Shown here: piece by piece, positions 18,033-26,102 of the stretch
Layout: each line of letters begins with the position of its first letter
Numbering within the stretch: the stretch's first letter is position 1
Source: Anaerolineales bacterium
GTDB taxonomy: Bacteria; Chloroflexota; Anaerolineae; 4572-78; NAK82
Assembly: GCA_020343875.1 (NCBI GenBank)
Contig: CP070811.1
Location: forward strand, 2,783,539-2,819,493
DNA: 35,955 nucleotides
Direction of reading: 5' to 3'
Notes under the pieces: model-generated
Database searches by the model: none
What the model saw: the letters and a program-made list of their open reading frames with translations, nothing else
What the model was told of the DNA's origin: nothing
Program-made: the position numbers and the translations under genes

Positions 18033-18130
18033 CTACATATACGGACTCTTCTTCGCTTTGGCTGATGGCCGCAGTTCAATGTGGCGCTACCAGTGCCTTC
18101 TACCGCGGGCTAAAATACGCAGCAACGGTC

Positions 18131-19369
18131 CTAGCCTGTCTCCCAAAGTCGGCACACTCGATCCCAGATTTCATCAGCCACCTCTTCTTTCGACATCAGC
18201 GGCAGAGCGTCTACCGTGCCGTCAGCCGATAGCAAGGTCACCCGGTTGGTGTCTACGGAGAAACCGGCGTCAGCCGCGCTTACATCGTTGGCAGCGATGA
18301 GGTCCAGTCGCTTGCGCTGTAACTTGTCGCGGGCATTGACCAGCAAGTCTTGCGTCTCGGCGGCAAATCCCACCACTATCTTGGGCCCACGCCCCAGCTC
18401 GCGCAGCCGCGCCATTTCAGCCAGGATGTCGGGCGTGCGGCTGAGTTGGAGCGTCAGTCCTTCTTCGCCCTTTTTGATTTTTTGGTGGGCCGGCTCGATT
18501 GGACGATAGTCGGAAACGGCGGCCGCCATCACCAACGCATCGGCGTCCGAGCTGGCGGCAAGAATTGCATCGCGCATCTGGGCCGCCGACTCCACCTGCA
18601 CTGTCTTCAGGCCCACCGGATCGGACAGAGACGTAGGTGCGGTCACCAGGGTTACTTGAGCCCCCCGGTCGCGGGCTGCCAGGGCCAGGGCGTAGCCCAT
18701 TTTGCCGCTGGAGCGGTTGCTGATGAAACGCACCGGGTCGATCGCTTCACGTGTCCCTCCAGCCGAGACAACCACGCGTCGCTGTTCCAGGTCGCCTGCT
18801 TGCCCGAGCACCACGCGCGCCATCTCCAGGATTTCCGCCGGTTCGCTCATGCGCCCCACCCCTTCTGCCCCCGAAGCCAGGTGGCCGGCCGTCGGCCCCA
18901 CCACGGTAACGCCCCGCTCTGTCAGCGTGGCCACGTTGGTTTGAGTGGCAGGGTGCGCCCACATGTCGCTTTCCATGGCCGGGGCGATGAGAAGCGGGGC
19001 AGGAGTGGCCAGAGCGATATTGGTTAGCAGGTTATCCGCAATGCCGTGAGCCAACTTGGCTAGCGTATTGCCGGTGGCGGGCGCAATGAGGAGTAGATCA
19101 GCGGCTTTAGCCAGGGCGATATGCGGGATGCTGAGTTCACCGGAGCCTGGATCAACCTCGAGTTCAAACAGGTCGGTGTAAACGGGCCGCTGGGTGACTG
19201 CCTGGAACGTCAGGGGTGCCACGAAGCGGGTGGCTGCTTCGGTCAAAACTACGTCTACCGCAACGCCAACCTGCGTCAGCCGACTGGCCAGGATGGCGGC
19301 CTTATAGGCGGCCACGCCACCGGTGACGCCCAGAAGGACTCGCTTGTCTTTTAGAACACGGATACTCAT
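18131..19369 (-). CDS. coaBC: Bifunctional phosphopantothenoylcysteine decarboxylase/phosphopantothenate-cysteine ligase
   Basis: Protein of 412 aa that makes 4'-phosphopantetheine from phosphopantothenate in CoA synthesis. The N-terminal flavoprotein (CoaC) starts with LLGVTGGVAAYKA and has the catalytic His in IPHIALAKAADL. The motif usually written PAMNxxMW is PAMESDMW here, and the flexible-loop Cys position reads LASGAEGVGRM (Ser instead of Cys). The CoaB domain has VVSAGGTREAIDPVRFISNRSSGKMG and KIKKG. The ATG at 19369 has GGAG 6 nt upstream. It is the last pantothenate gene of the coaX-panB-panE-coaBC run, 88 bp after panE. Confidence 0.95.
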   Translation of the reverse strand: MSIRVLKDKRVLLGVTGGVAAYKAAILASRLTQVGVAVDVVLTEAATRFVAPLTFQAVTQRPVYTDLFELEVDPGSGELSIPHIALAKAADLLLIAPATGNTLAKLAHGIADNLLTNIALATPAPLLIAPAMESDMWAHPATQTNVATLTERGVTVVGPTAGHLASGAEGVGRMSEPAEILEMARVVLGQAGDLEQRRVVVSAGGTREAIDPVRFISNRSSGKMGYALALAARDRGAQVTLVTAPTSLSDPVGLKTVQVESAAQMRDAILAASSDADALVMAAAVSDYRPIEPAHQKIKKGEEGLTLQLSRTPDILAEMARLRELGRGPKIVVGFAAETQDLLVNARDKLQRKRLDLIAANDVSAADAGFSVDTNRVTLLSADGTVDALPLMSKEEVADEIWDRVCRLWETG

Positions 19370-19457
19370 TGGAAACTCCATGCTGATTTTCCATCGCCCA
19401 AAGCCTGAAGGCGAAAAATGTAATCTGGATCACGCATCATGCTTAACGTCTTACTTG

Positions 19458-20390
19458 TCATAGGTTGCGCTCAACCGAGTAAGTTGCTTCGATGGCCTTG
19501 ATGAGCCATACCAATGTCTGGTTGACGGGAGTCGGGATGCCCAGGCTGGCTCCCTCGCGCACGATGGCGTTGTTGATCACGTCTATCTCGGTGGGAGCAC
19601 CTCGAGACACATCAGATAGCATGGAGGAGCGATTGGGCCCGGTGGCGATGGCAACGGATTTTGCCTGCTCCTGCGGGTCGTCGTAGGGCAGCGTGATGCC
19701 CCTAGCCTGGGCCACTCGGACTGCTTCGTCCACAGCAGCAGCCATCAAGGACCGGGCTGGCTCCACCTCAGCCAGCAGGCCGTTGGGAACACGCAAAGTG
19801 GCGGTCAAGGCGTTGATAGCCACATTGATGATGAGCTTGCCCCACAGCAGCGAGTCTAGGTTGTCGGAAAGATGGGTCTCAAAGCCGGCTTGCTGGAACA
19901 GGGCGGCAATATCGGTCAGTCGGGCGACGATGGAAGGGCGGGTTGCGATGTGGGTTTCTCCCTGGCCCGCGTGGCGCACCCGACCAGGGGCCATCAGCGT
20001 GGCTCCGTGGGCGGTGACACCTTGCACGCCGCAGTCGGGGCCCAGTACACTGGCGATGGCCTCCAGGTTACCCAGTCCATTTTGCAGAGTGAGCACCAGA
20101 CCATCCGGCTTGAGCAGCGGGCCGGCCCAGCGGGCTACGCTGGCTGTCTGATGCGATTTGACGAAGATAATCGCCAGGTCAACCTGGTCGCCCACCGCGG
20201 CCGGGTCGGTAGTCGCTTGCACAGGAATCACCGATTCAGTTCCATTTAGCTTGACCAGACGCAACCCATCCCGTTGCATGGCTTGGATGTGGGCTGCCCA
20301 TGGGTCTACCAGCCACACGTCTGCCAGGGGCGATAGTCTAGCCCCAAAGAGACTACCCATCGCCCCGGCGCCCAGGACTGCGATCTTCAT
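19458..20390 (-). CDS. panE: 2-dehydropantoate 2-reductase (ketopantoate reductase)
   Basis: Protein of 310 aa that reduces ketopantoate to pantoate with NADPH. The Rossmann motif is GAGAMGSLFGARL at the N-terminus. LTLQNGLGN and the catalytic-lysine helix (WGKLIINVAINALTA) follow. The C-terminal helical domain includes SSMLSDVSRGAPTEIDVINNAI, the substrate-binding signature. Only 9 bp separate it from panB upstream, so the two are co-translated. Length and all key motifs are normal. Confidence 0.94.
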   Translation of the reverse strand: MKIAVLGAGAMGSLFGARLSPLADVWLVDPWAAHIQAMQRDGLRLVKLNGTESVIPVQATTDPAAVGDQVDLAIIFVKSHQTASVARWAGPLLKPDGLVLTLQNGLGNLEAIASVLGPDCGVQGVTAHGATLMAPGRVRHAGQGETHIATRPSIVARLTDIAALFQQAGFETHLSDNLDSLLWGKLIINVAINALTATLRVPNGLLAEVEPARSLMAAAVDEAVRVAQARGITLPYDDPQEQAKSVAIATGPNRSSMLSDVSRGAPTEIDVINNAIVREGASLGIPTPVNQTLVWLIKAIEATYSVERNL

Positions 20391-20399
20391 AAGGTCCCC

Positions 20400-21236
20400 C
20401 TAATATAGGCTCTCCAGAATATCGTCCTTGATGGTGAAGCAATGTTCCGGGCCGGGGAAGGCACCGGATGCAACCTCAGCCTTATATTGTTTGAGTGCCT
20501 CTACCATCTGTTCATGGATGTTGACGTATCGTTTGACAAACTTGGGCGTGAAGCGGTCGAAGAGACCCACCATGTCGTGCGTGACGAGCACTTGAGCGTC
20601 GCAGTCTGGACCAGCGCCGATACCAATGGTGGGAATGTTGAGTTTCTCGCTAATGAGTTTGGCCAGGCGGTCCGGGATGGCTTCTAGAACGATGGAGAAG
20701 CAACCAGCGTCTTCCAGAGCCAGTGCATCGTCGATTATCTGTTGGGCAGCGGTAGAATCCTTGCCCTGAACTTTGAAACCACCCAGCTTGGACACGGTCT
20801 GGGGGGTGAGTCCGATGTGTCCCATGACGGGAATGCCAGCGTCCACGATTGCTTTTGACACAGGGGCCATGTTTGCCCCACCCTCCAGCTTCACCACGTC
20901 CATATTGCCTTCTTTGAGAAAGCGACCGGCATTGCGTACAGCCTCCTTGACGTCTACCTGGTATGACATGAAGGGCATGTCGCCTACCAGTAGGGCGTAT
21001 TGGGCACCGCGGGCCACCGCCCGACAGTGGTGCAGCATCTCATCAACGGTCACTGACACGGTATTGGGCAGGCCCAGCACCACCATCGCCAGCGAGTCAC
21101 CGACTAAAATTGCATCAATCCCGGCCTTGTCCACGATGACCGCGGTGGGGTAATCATAGGCGGTAAGCATCGTAAAGCGCTCGCCTTTCTCCGTTTTGGC
21201 CTGCAAGTCCTGGATGGTTACTTTTCTGCGTTCCAT
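20400..21236 (-). CDS. panB: 3-methyl-2-oxobutanoate hydroxymethyltransferase
   Basis: Protein of 278 aa that adds a hydroxymethyl group from 5,10-methylenetetrahydrofolate to alpha-ketoisovalerate, giving ketopantoate. Visible family motifs are TAYDYPTA, LVGDSL (metal and substrate Asp), VKLEGG, GHIGLTPQ, IGIGAGPDCDAQVLV and DMVGLF. This is a complete TIM barrel of standard length. It lies 108 bp after coaX and 9 bp before panE. Together with panE it gives the pantoate branch; panC and panD are not in the window. Confidence 0.96.
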   Translation of the reverse strand: MERRKVTIQDLQAKTEKGERFTMLTAYDYPTAVIVDKAGIDAILVGDSLAMVVLGLPNTVSVTVDEMLHHCRAVARGAQYALLVGDMPFMSYQVDVKEAVRNAGRFLKEGNMDVVKLEGGANMAPVSKAIVDAGIPVMGHIGLTPQTVSKLGGFKVQGKDSTAAQQIIDDALALEDAGCFSIVLEAIPDRLAKLISEKLNIPTIGIGAGPDCDAQVLVTHDMVGLFDRFTPKFVKRYVNIHEQMVEALKQYKAEVASGAFPGPEHCFTIKDDILESLY

Positions 21237-21344
21237 GCTGTTCTGTCTCCTCCGCTGGGTATTGTGTGGCTAGATACTTGTTTTGAGGCAGTGTGACATG
21301 ATGCGGCATATGTGATACGTGAAATCAAGTATTGCGCATCCCGT

Positions 21345-22109
21345 TTACCGGTTCAATTCCCACACGATGCACAGCCCTTTGAGTGTCAACCAGGGGTCTA
21401 CCTGCTGGATCACATCTGTCTCGCGGGCGATGACCGTGGCCAGCCCACCAGTGCCAATGACGGACATATCGTCGCCCAGTTCCGCCCGGAAGCGAGCCAC
21501 CATCCCTTCTACCAGTCCCACGTAGCCGAAGAGCAGGCCGGATTGCATAGCGTGAACGGTGTTGCTTCCGATGGCGCGAGGCGGGCGTACCAGGTCAATG
21601 CGGGGCAGTTTGGCCGCCTTGGCAAAAAGCGCTTCAGCGGCGATACCGATACCGGGTGCGATGGCCCCACCCAGGTAGTCTCCTTCGCGGGATAGGGCGT
21701 CGAACGTGGTGGCCGTGCCAAAGTCCACTACGCAGGCCGGGCCTCCGTACAGGCGGTAGGTCGCGGCTGCGTCTACGACCCGGTCAGCACCTACCTCGCG
21801 CGGATGGTCGACGCGAACCTTTACACCTGTCTTAACTCCCGCATCTACGACCAGCGGAGTCTGGCCAAAGTACGAGCTGCACGTCTGCTCAAAGATCCCG
21901 GTCAGCGGCGGGACGACACTGCACATACAGATGCCAGCCACCTCTTGGGGGCGATGTCCGCCTTGGGCGAGAAGGTTGAGAAGCAGTATCCCATACTCGT
22001 CAGGCATTTTGTGGTGATCGGTCTTGATGCGCCATTGGCCTTTCAGGTCGTCCCCGTCATACAGGCCAAACATGATATTGGTGTTTCCCAGGTCAATGCA
22101 CAACAACAT
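21345..22109 (-). CDS. coaX: Type III pantothenate kinase
   Basis: Protein of 254 aa of the ASKHA fold that phosphorylates pantothenate, the first step of CoA synthesis. The phosphate-binding motifs are LCIDLGNTNIMFG at the start and DFGTATTFD; GADRVVDA and GTGGLA are also present. A perfect Shine-Dalgarno GGAGGTGA lies just before the ATG. Its promoter and leader are described separately. The enzyme is normally insensitive to CoA feedback. It heads the pan/coa gene run on the - strand. Confidence 0.96.
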   Translation of the reverse strand: MLLCIDLGNTNIMFGLYDGDDLKGQWRIKTDHHKMPDEYGILLLNLLAQGGHRPQEVAGICMCSVVPPLTGIFEQTCSSYFGQTPLVVDAGVKTGVKVRVDHPREVGADRVVDAAATYRLYGGPACVVDFGTATTFDALSREGDYLGGAIAPGIGIAAEALFAKAAKLPRIDLVRPPRAIGSNTVHAMQSGLLFGYVGLVEGMVARFRAELGDDMSVIGTGGLATVIARETDVIQQVDPWLTLKGLCIVWELNR

Positions 22110-22147
22110 AAGTCACCTCCACTGACTGTCATCCTTGCAACAAAACA

Positions 22148-22169
22148 CCTGGCAGCCAGCACCGCCAGG
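22148..22169 (-). terminator. Candidate attenuator hairpin in coaX leader
   Basis: Reading leftward, CCTGGC (22169 to 22164) pairs with GCCAGG (22153 to 22148), followed by TGTTTTGTTG. This resembles a weak intrinsic terminator about 40 nt before the coaX start. Stem and loop are modest, so the call is tentative. Confidence 0.35.
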
Positions 22170-22271
22170 CATACAGACCGGAGAGAGCCCGTGGGGGGAT
22201 GTTTCCCATTTTGGGGTGGGGCCGTCCCGGTCGCACAGCGATCCAGGCAGCGTTTACCAGGAAGTTTTGTA

Positions 22272-22300
22272 GAAAAGTTGCTCTCACAGGGCAACTTTTC
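22272..22300 (-). other. Hairpin in coaX leader
   Basis: GAAAAGTTGC (22272-22281) is perfectly complementary to 22291-22300 with a 9-nt loop. It lies about 50 nt downstream of the predicted coaX promoter, inside the 230-nt leader. No known riboswitch was recognised in this 22110-22347 stretch. Confidence 0.45.
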
Positions 22301-22347
22301 CAGAGAAATGGGCCTTGCCGCCGAAATATCGGTCGGCTGTTAAGAGC

Positions 22348-22375
22348 ATTATAACCCAAAACGCCAAAAACTCAA
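22348..22375 (-). promoter_or_regulatory. Promoter for coaX-panB-panE-coaBC
   Basis: On the - strand TTGAGT (22370-22375) and a perfect TATAAT (22348-22353) are 16 bp apart. Transcription would start near 22341 and give a leader of about 230 nt before coaX. Confidence 0.6.
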
Positions 22376-22390
22376 ACGGCGGTAGACATT

Positions 22391-22424
22391 AGAAACCCGG
22401 CGTCTGTAAAGACGCCGGGTTTCT
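22391..22424 (-). terminator. Terminator hairpin after the ECF S-component gene
   Basis: A perfect 14-bp stem (AGAAACCCGGCGTC at 22391-22404 with 22411-22424) and a 6-nt loop lies 40 bp past the stop of the S-component gene. It separates the ECF operon from the coaX promoter. Confidence 0.75.
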
Positions 22425-22464
22425 CTATAACAATGGGTGGCAGGCTTAAATGATGAATATTGGG

Positions 22465-23022
22465 CTACATCTTGGCTTCGCCGCCGCCAGTCTCGATGCG
22501 TTTCCAGGCTGTTACCACGGCTACCACCAGGATGATGGCAATGATTACTTCCGGTAGCGCGTTGGTCAGCAGGATAGGCGGCATGGCGACCCACGGAATG
22601 TAGTTGAAGATCCCCGCCAGGCCCAGCACCAAGATGGTGTTGGTCAGTGTGCCCACAATGGCTGCTACCACCAAGGCCAGCCATTCATTGTTTTGCTTGA
22701 GGGCCTTGTATGTAAGGGCAGCAGTCACGCCGATGAGCAGGCGAGGCAGAATGGCCACGATTGGGTTCTTGAATAGAGGGACGGTGGCCAGAGCAAAGCT
22801 GGAGAGGCCAAACAGGCCGCCAATGATGGCGCCGACCAGCCAGCCCTCCATCACGCCCCCGATGATGGCCGGGATGTGCATAATAGTGGCGTTGGCTGAC
22901 AGGTTGGGCACCGGGATGTAGCCGATACGGGTCCATCCTAAAAGGATGGCAATAGCTCCCAAAACTCCAGAAATAACAATGCGCCGCGTGTTTAGTGCGG
23001 TTGGGCTAGCGGTGGTTTCCAT
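22465..23022 (-). CDS. ECF transporter S component, possibly for pantothenate or a related vitamin
   Basis: Membrane protein of 185 aa with about six hydrophobic segments and the size of an ECF S component. It has the family-like phrases ATIMHIPAIIGGVMEG near residue 45-60 and ILPRLLIG near residue 90, typical of PF12822-type substrate-capture proteins. These bind a vitamin and dock onto the EcfA-EcfA'-EcfT module, which is encoded directly upstream. A GGAGGAGG site precedes the ATG. The substrate is not readable from sequence. The neighbouring coaX-pan genes suggest pantothenate (PanT-like); the M20 gene in between suggests a conjugated precursor instead. Confidence 0.82.
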   Translation of the reverse strand: METTASPTALNTRRIVISGVLGAIAILLGWTRIGYIPVPNLSANATIMHIPAIIGGVMEGWLVGAIIGGLFGLSSFALATVPLFKNPIVAILPRLLIGVTAALTYKALKQNNEWLALVVAAIVGTLTNTILVLGLAGIFNYIPWVAMPPILLTNALPEVIIAIILVVAVVTAWKRIETGGGEAKM

Positions 23023-23133
23023 GTTTACCTCCTCCTGGTTGGCAAGTGGATACCTTGGACAGTCAAAGAAGGGCCAAGTAGGGCAGCTATCGTTTGTTCG
23101 ATAGTCACCTCCTTCGGCTCACTGAGTGGTTCT

Positions 23134-24366
23134 TCATGCTGCCACCCCCAGAAAACGTAATGCAGCGACGGCATACAGCCGCGTCGCTTCGATCAATTCC
23201 TCAATGCTCAACCATTCGTCGATGTGGTGTGGAATGTGGATGTCACCCGGCCCGCAGGTGACGATGGGAACGTTGGCTCGACTGAATAGGATCGTGCCAT
23301 CGGTCGTGCCAGGCACGCCCCCATAAACTGGTGCCTTGCCGGTTACATCCTGATAGCTGGCGGCCAGCACCTGTACAATCTCTGCGTCCTCGGAGATGAA
23401 GGTAGGTGCCCGAGCCTCGATCACCTCAAATGCGAACTGGACTTGCGTGTTCTCATCCGTTTTGACCTGGTCGAACAGGGCTTGAATCTTCGCTTCCAGA
23501 TCCTGCGCCGTCTGCCCAGGGATGAGGCGACAATCCAGGGTGAGCTGAACTTGGGCGGGCATCACGTTGTTCTGCGCTTCCCCATGAACTGGCGATTGCA
23601 GGATAGTCGGCGTGATACTGGGCTGACCCAAGAACTGGTGCGCGCCCAGCCGGGCGATTTCGGCAGCCTCCAATTCGCGCAGCTTGGTCAGCAGCGAGGC
23701 CATTGGGTAGATGGGGTTGACGCCCGTCAGCGGCATCGCGCCATGGGACATAATGCCGGTACAGGTAATGGTCCCCCACATCACCCCTTTTTGGGCAATG
23801 CACAGGTGGTTCTCCTCTGGCTCGCAGATGATGGCCGCGTCGACTATGTCCGCCCATCCCTTCTCTACGAAGTGTTTGACACCCAGCATCAGCCCCTCTT
23901 CGTCCACCAGCGCGCCGATAAGGATGTCTCCCTTAAGCTTGACACCGCTTTTGACCAGGGCCTGGATGGCGCACATGGCAGCCACCAGTCCCCCTTTCAT
24001 ATCGTTGGCGCCGCGCCCGTAGATACGCCCGTCTACAATTTTGGCTGAGAAGGGGCCGGCGTGTGTCCAGGCATCGGCGTCCCCTTCGGTAACCACATCG
24101 GTGTGGCCTTCGAACATAAGCGTCTTGTGACCATCTGCACCTCGGAGCAGGCCGATAACGTTGGGGCGGGTCGGGGCGACCACTTCCCAGTGGGTTTCCA
24201 GACCCATCTCCTCCAAGCGTGCCTGAACCCAGGCTGCTGCCTGCTCTTCACCTTCGCCCCTCTGGGGGCGGAAAACGCTGGGGATGCGGACCAATTCTTG
24301 AGTCCAGGCTACCACTTGGTCGGGATCAATGTGGGCTAGAACGTGCTTTTCGACGTCGGTGAGCAC
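23134..24366 (-). CDS. M20-family metallopeptidase/amidohydrolase (ArgE/DapE/YlmB-like)
   Basis: Di-zinc hydrolase of 410 aa. Metal ligands are visible in order: His in MFEGHTDVV, Asp in RGANDMKGG, the Glu pair in VDEEG, Glu in ICEPEE, and His in IHIPHHIDEW. A dimerisation domain sits between them. Family members hydrolyse N-acyl amino acids, succinyl-diaminopimelate or formylaminopyrimidine (YlmB, thiamine salvage). The GTG start has GGAGA upstream. The gene is inserted between ecfT and the S component on the same strand, 21 bp after ecfT. This hints that it processes the imported ligand. Confidence 0.88.
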   Translation of the reverse strand: MLTDVEKHVLAHIDPDQVVAWTQELVRIPSVFRPQRGEGEEQAAAWVQARLEEMGLETHWEVVAPTRPNVIGLLRGADGHKTLMFEGHTDVVTEGDADAWTHAGPFSAKIVDGRIYGRGANDMKGGLVAAMCAIQALVKSGVKLKGDILIGALVDEEGLMLGVKHFVEKGWADIVDAAIICEPEENHLCIAQKGVMWGTITCTGIMSHGAMPLTGVNPIYPMASLLTKLRELEAAEIARLGAHQFLGQPSITPTILQSPVHGEAQNNVMPAQVQLTLDCRLIPGQTAQDLEAKIQALFDQVKTDENTQVQFAFEVIEARAPTFISEDAEIVQVLAASYQDVTGKAPVYGGVPGTTDGTILFSRANVPIVTCGPGDIHIPHHIDEWLSIEELIEATRLYAVAALRFLGVAA

Positions 24367-24387
24367 GGTCTCGGTTCTCCTTCTTTC

Positions 24388-25245
24388 TTAGGCCGGGAAA
24401 GCGTTTCGTAAGACCAATACTGCGATGGCAAGCGCCAAGTTGGCGCCCATAATGGTGAAATCTAAGTTGCCCAAGTGGAAACGGGTGAGGTGAGTGCGGC
24501 CCTTGCCCCCTATGTAGCAACGCGCGTCCATAGCCAGGATCAGGTCTTCGGCCCGGCGGAAGGCATCCACAAAGAGGGGAACGATGAGGGATACCATCTG
24601 GCGGGCTGTCTTCACGAATTGGAACACTCCCCCTCCTCCAAAGTCAGCCCCGCGCGACGCCTGTGCTTTCATAATAATCTCTAGCTGCTCGGCGAAGATG
24701 GGCACGAAGCGGAGCGCAATAGTGCCAATTAATGAAATCTCATGCGATGGCACGCCGATACGCTGGAATGGTTTGAGCATGCCCTCCACGCCATGAGCGA
24801 TATCGGTAGTAGTCGTGGTTGCTGTTAACAGGCTAACCAAAAAGAAGATTTGCAGAAAGCGCATTAAGGTGACAATGACCAATTGGAGGCTGCCGTTGCT
24901 GATGGCAATGACGCCCCACTGGAAATAGACTTCTGACGCCAGTCCGTAGGGCTCATAGGCCTCACCGAAAAAGAGCAATTGCATCAGGGCATAGATGATG
25001 ATAATGGGTAGCGCTGGCTTCACACCCGACAGGATGAATCGAAACGAAATACCTGAAGCAATGACGTAGGCAATACAAACGCTCAACACAATCGCATTGC
25101 CGGTGTACGAGGTGGTGAAGCTATTGACAATGGCCAGAATCATCAGGATCGTGATCTTGGTGCGTGGGTCGATCCGATGAACGATAGAATTGCCAGTGAA
25201 GTACTGGCCGATGGTTACGTTTCTCAGGAATTCAAAATCTTCCAT
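24388..25245 (-). CDS. ecfT: ECF transporter transmembrane component EcfT
   Basis: Membrane protein of 285 aa of the CbiQ/EcfT family. It begins with GQYFTGNSIVHRIDPRTKI, a very typical EcfT start. Several helices follow, then coupling-helix segments carrying Ala-Arg-Gly-type motifs (KAQASRGADFGGG and AMDARCY) that contact the ATPases. It forms the permease hub for the two ATPases upstream and the S component downstream. Its start overlaps the end of ecfA2 by 22 bp. Confidence 0.94.
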   Translation of the reverse strand: MEDFEFLRNVTIGQYFTGNSIVHRIDPRTKITILMILAIVNSFTTSYTGNAIVLSVCIAYVIASGISFRFILSGVKPALPIIIIYALMQLLFFGEAYEPYGLASEVYFQWGVIAISNGSLQLVIVTLMRFLQIFFLVSLLTATTTTTDIAHGVEGMLKPFQRIGVPSHEISLIGTIALRFVPIFAEQLEIIMKAQASRGADFGGGGVFQFVKTARQMVSLIVPLFVDAFRRAEDLILAMDARCYIGGKGRTHLTRFHLGNLDFTIMGANLALAIAVLVLRNAFPA

Positions 25246-26102
25246 ACATCCTCCGCGGCTTCGGCCACCGTGAGCGGGGTGCGAGTGATGGGTAGGCTGT
25301 GTTCGCGCAGCTGGTGGGCTATGGTGGTTACCTGGGGTACGCCCAGACCATATTGGCGCAGGTCGTCAGGGCGATCGAAGATTTCGCGGGTGGTGCCGCT
25401 CATTGCCGTACGCCCGTCATCAATGACGTATACCCGGTCCACCATGCTGGCCACCTCTTCCATGTTAGGGGATACGAAGATGAGAGTCATGCCATGATGG
25501 CGGTGTAGCTCCAGGATACGGGCCAGTAGATCTTTCCGGCCGCGTGGGTCGACGCCGGTGGTCGACTCGTCCAGGATGAGCACTTTGGGCTGTAGGGCCA
25601 GCACGCCAGCGATGGCTGCTTTGCGCATCTCACCGCCGCTGAGCGAGAAGGTAAAACGATCCTTAAACCGCTCGAAATCCAGCCCTACCATTTCCATAGC
25701 CCAGCGCACTCGCTCTCGCCGTTCCTCGCGGGAGAGGCCCAGCCTCTTGGGGCCAAAGGCTATGTCGTCGCCCACCAGGCGTTCGAAAAGCTGTTGCTCT
25801 GGGTGCTGAAAGACCAGGCCCACCTTCTGGCGAATGGCTTTCACCTTCACCGATGGGTCTGACATATCTTGCCCTTCGAGGATGACTTTGCCCGGCTGTC
25901 GGGCACGAAGGAGGCCATTGAAGTGTTGCACGATGGTGCTTTTGCCGGCACCAGTCCGCCCGATGATGCCAATCGACTCTCCCTCGTAAATCTCCAGCGT
26001 GACACCTTTGAGAGCAGTCACCTCTAGCGGCGTGCCCCGCAGGTAGACATGGTGCAGGTCGTTGACCTGAATGAAGGGTTGTGCCTGGTGCGTGTCCTTC
26101 AC
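25224..26102 (-). CDS. ecfA2: ECF transporter ATPase 2
   Basis: ABC ATPase of 292 aa, CbiO/EcfA type. Walker A is GRTGAGKST, the signature region reads LSGGEMRKAAIAGVLAL, and Walker B is VLILDESTTGVDP. The H-loop position reads FVSPNMEE rather than the usual THD/SH phrase, so the switch histidine is not evident. The GTG start overlaps the upstream ATPase stop by 4 bp, which is typical translational coupling. With ecfA1 it forms a heterodimer powering vitamin uptake. In heterodimeric ABC pairs one site is often degenerate, which could explain the H-loop. Confidence 0.93.
   Translation of the reverse strand: MKDTHQAQPFIQVNDLHHVYLRGTPLEVTALKGVTLEIYEGESIGIIGRTGAGKSTIVQHFNGLLRARQPGKVILEGQDMSDPSVKVKAIRQKVGLVFQHPEQQLFERLVGDDIAFGPKRLGLSREERRERVRWAMEMVGLDFERFKDRFTFSLSGGEMRKAAIAGVLALQPKVLILDESTTGVDPRGRKDLLARILELHRHHGMTLIFVSPNMEEVASMVDRVYVIDDGRTAMSGTTREIFDRPDDLRQYGLGVPQVTTIAHQLREHSLPITRTPLTVAEAAEDVWKILNS

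Noticed and set aside
21340..21365. tRNA T-arm-like string (GGTTCAATTCC)
   Set aside because: It spans the last codons of coaX on the opposite strand, and no acceptor stem, anticodon arm or other tRNA parts are nearby.
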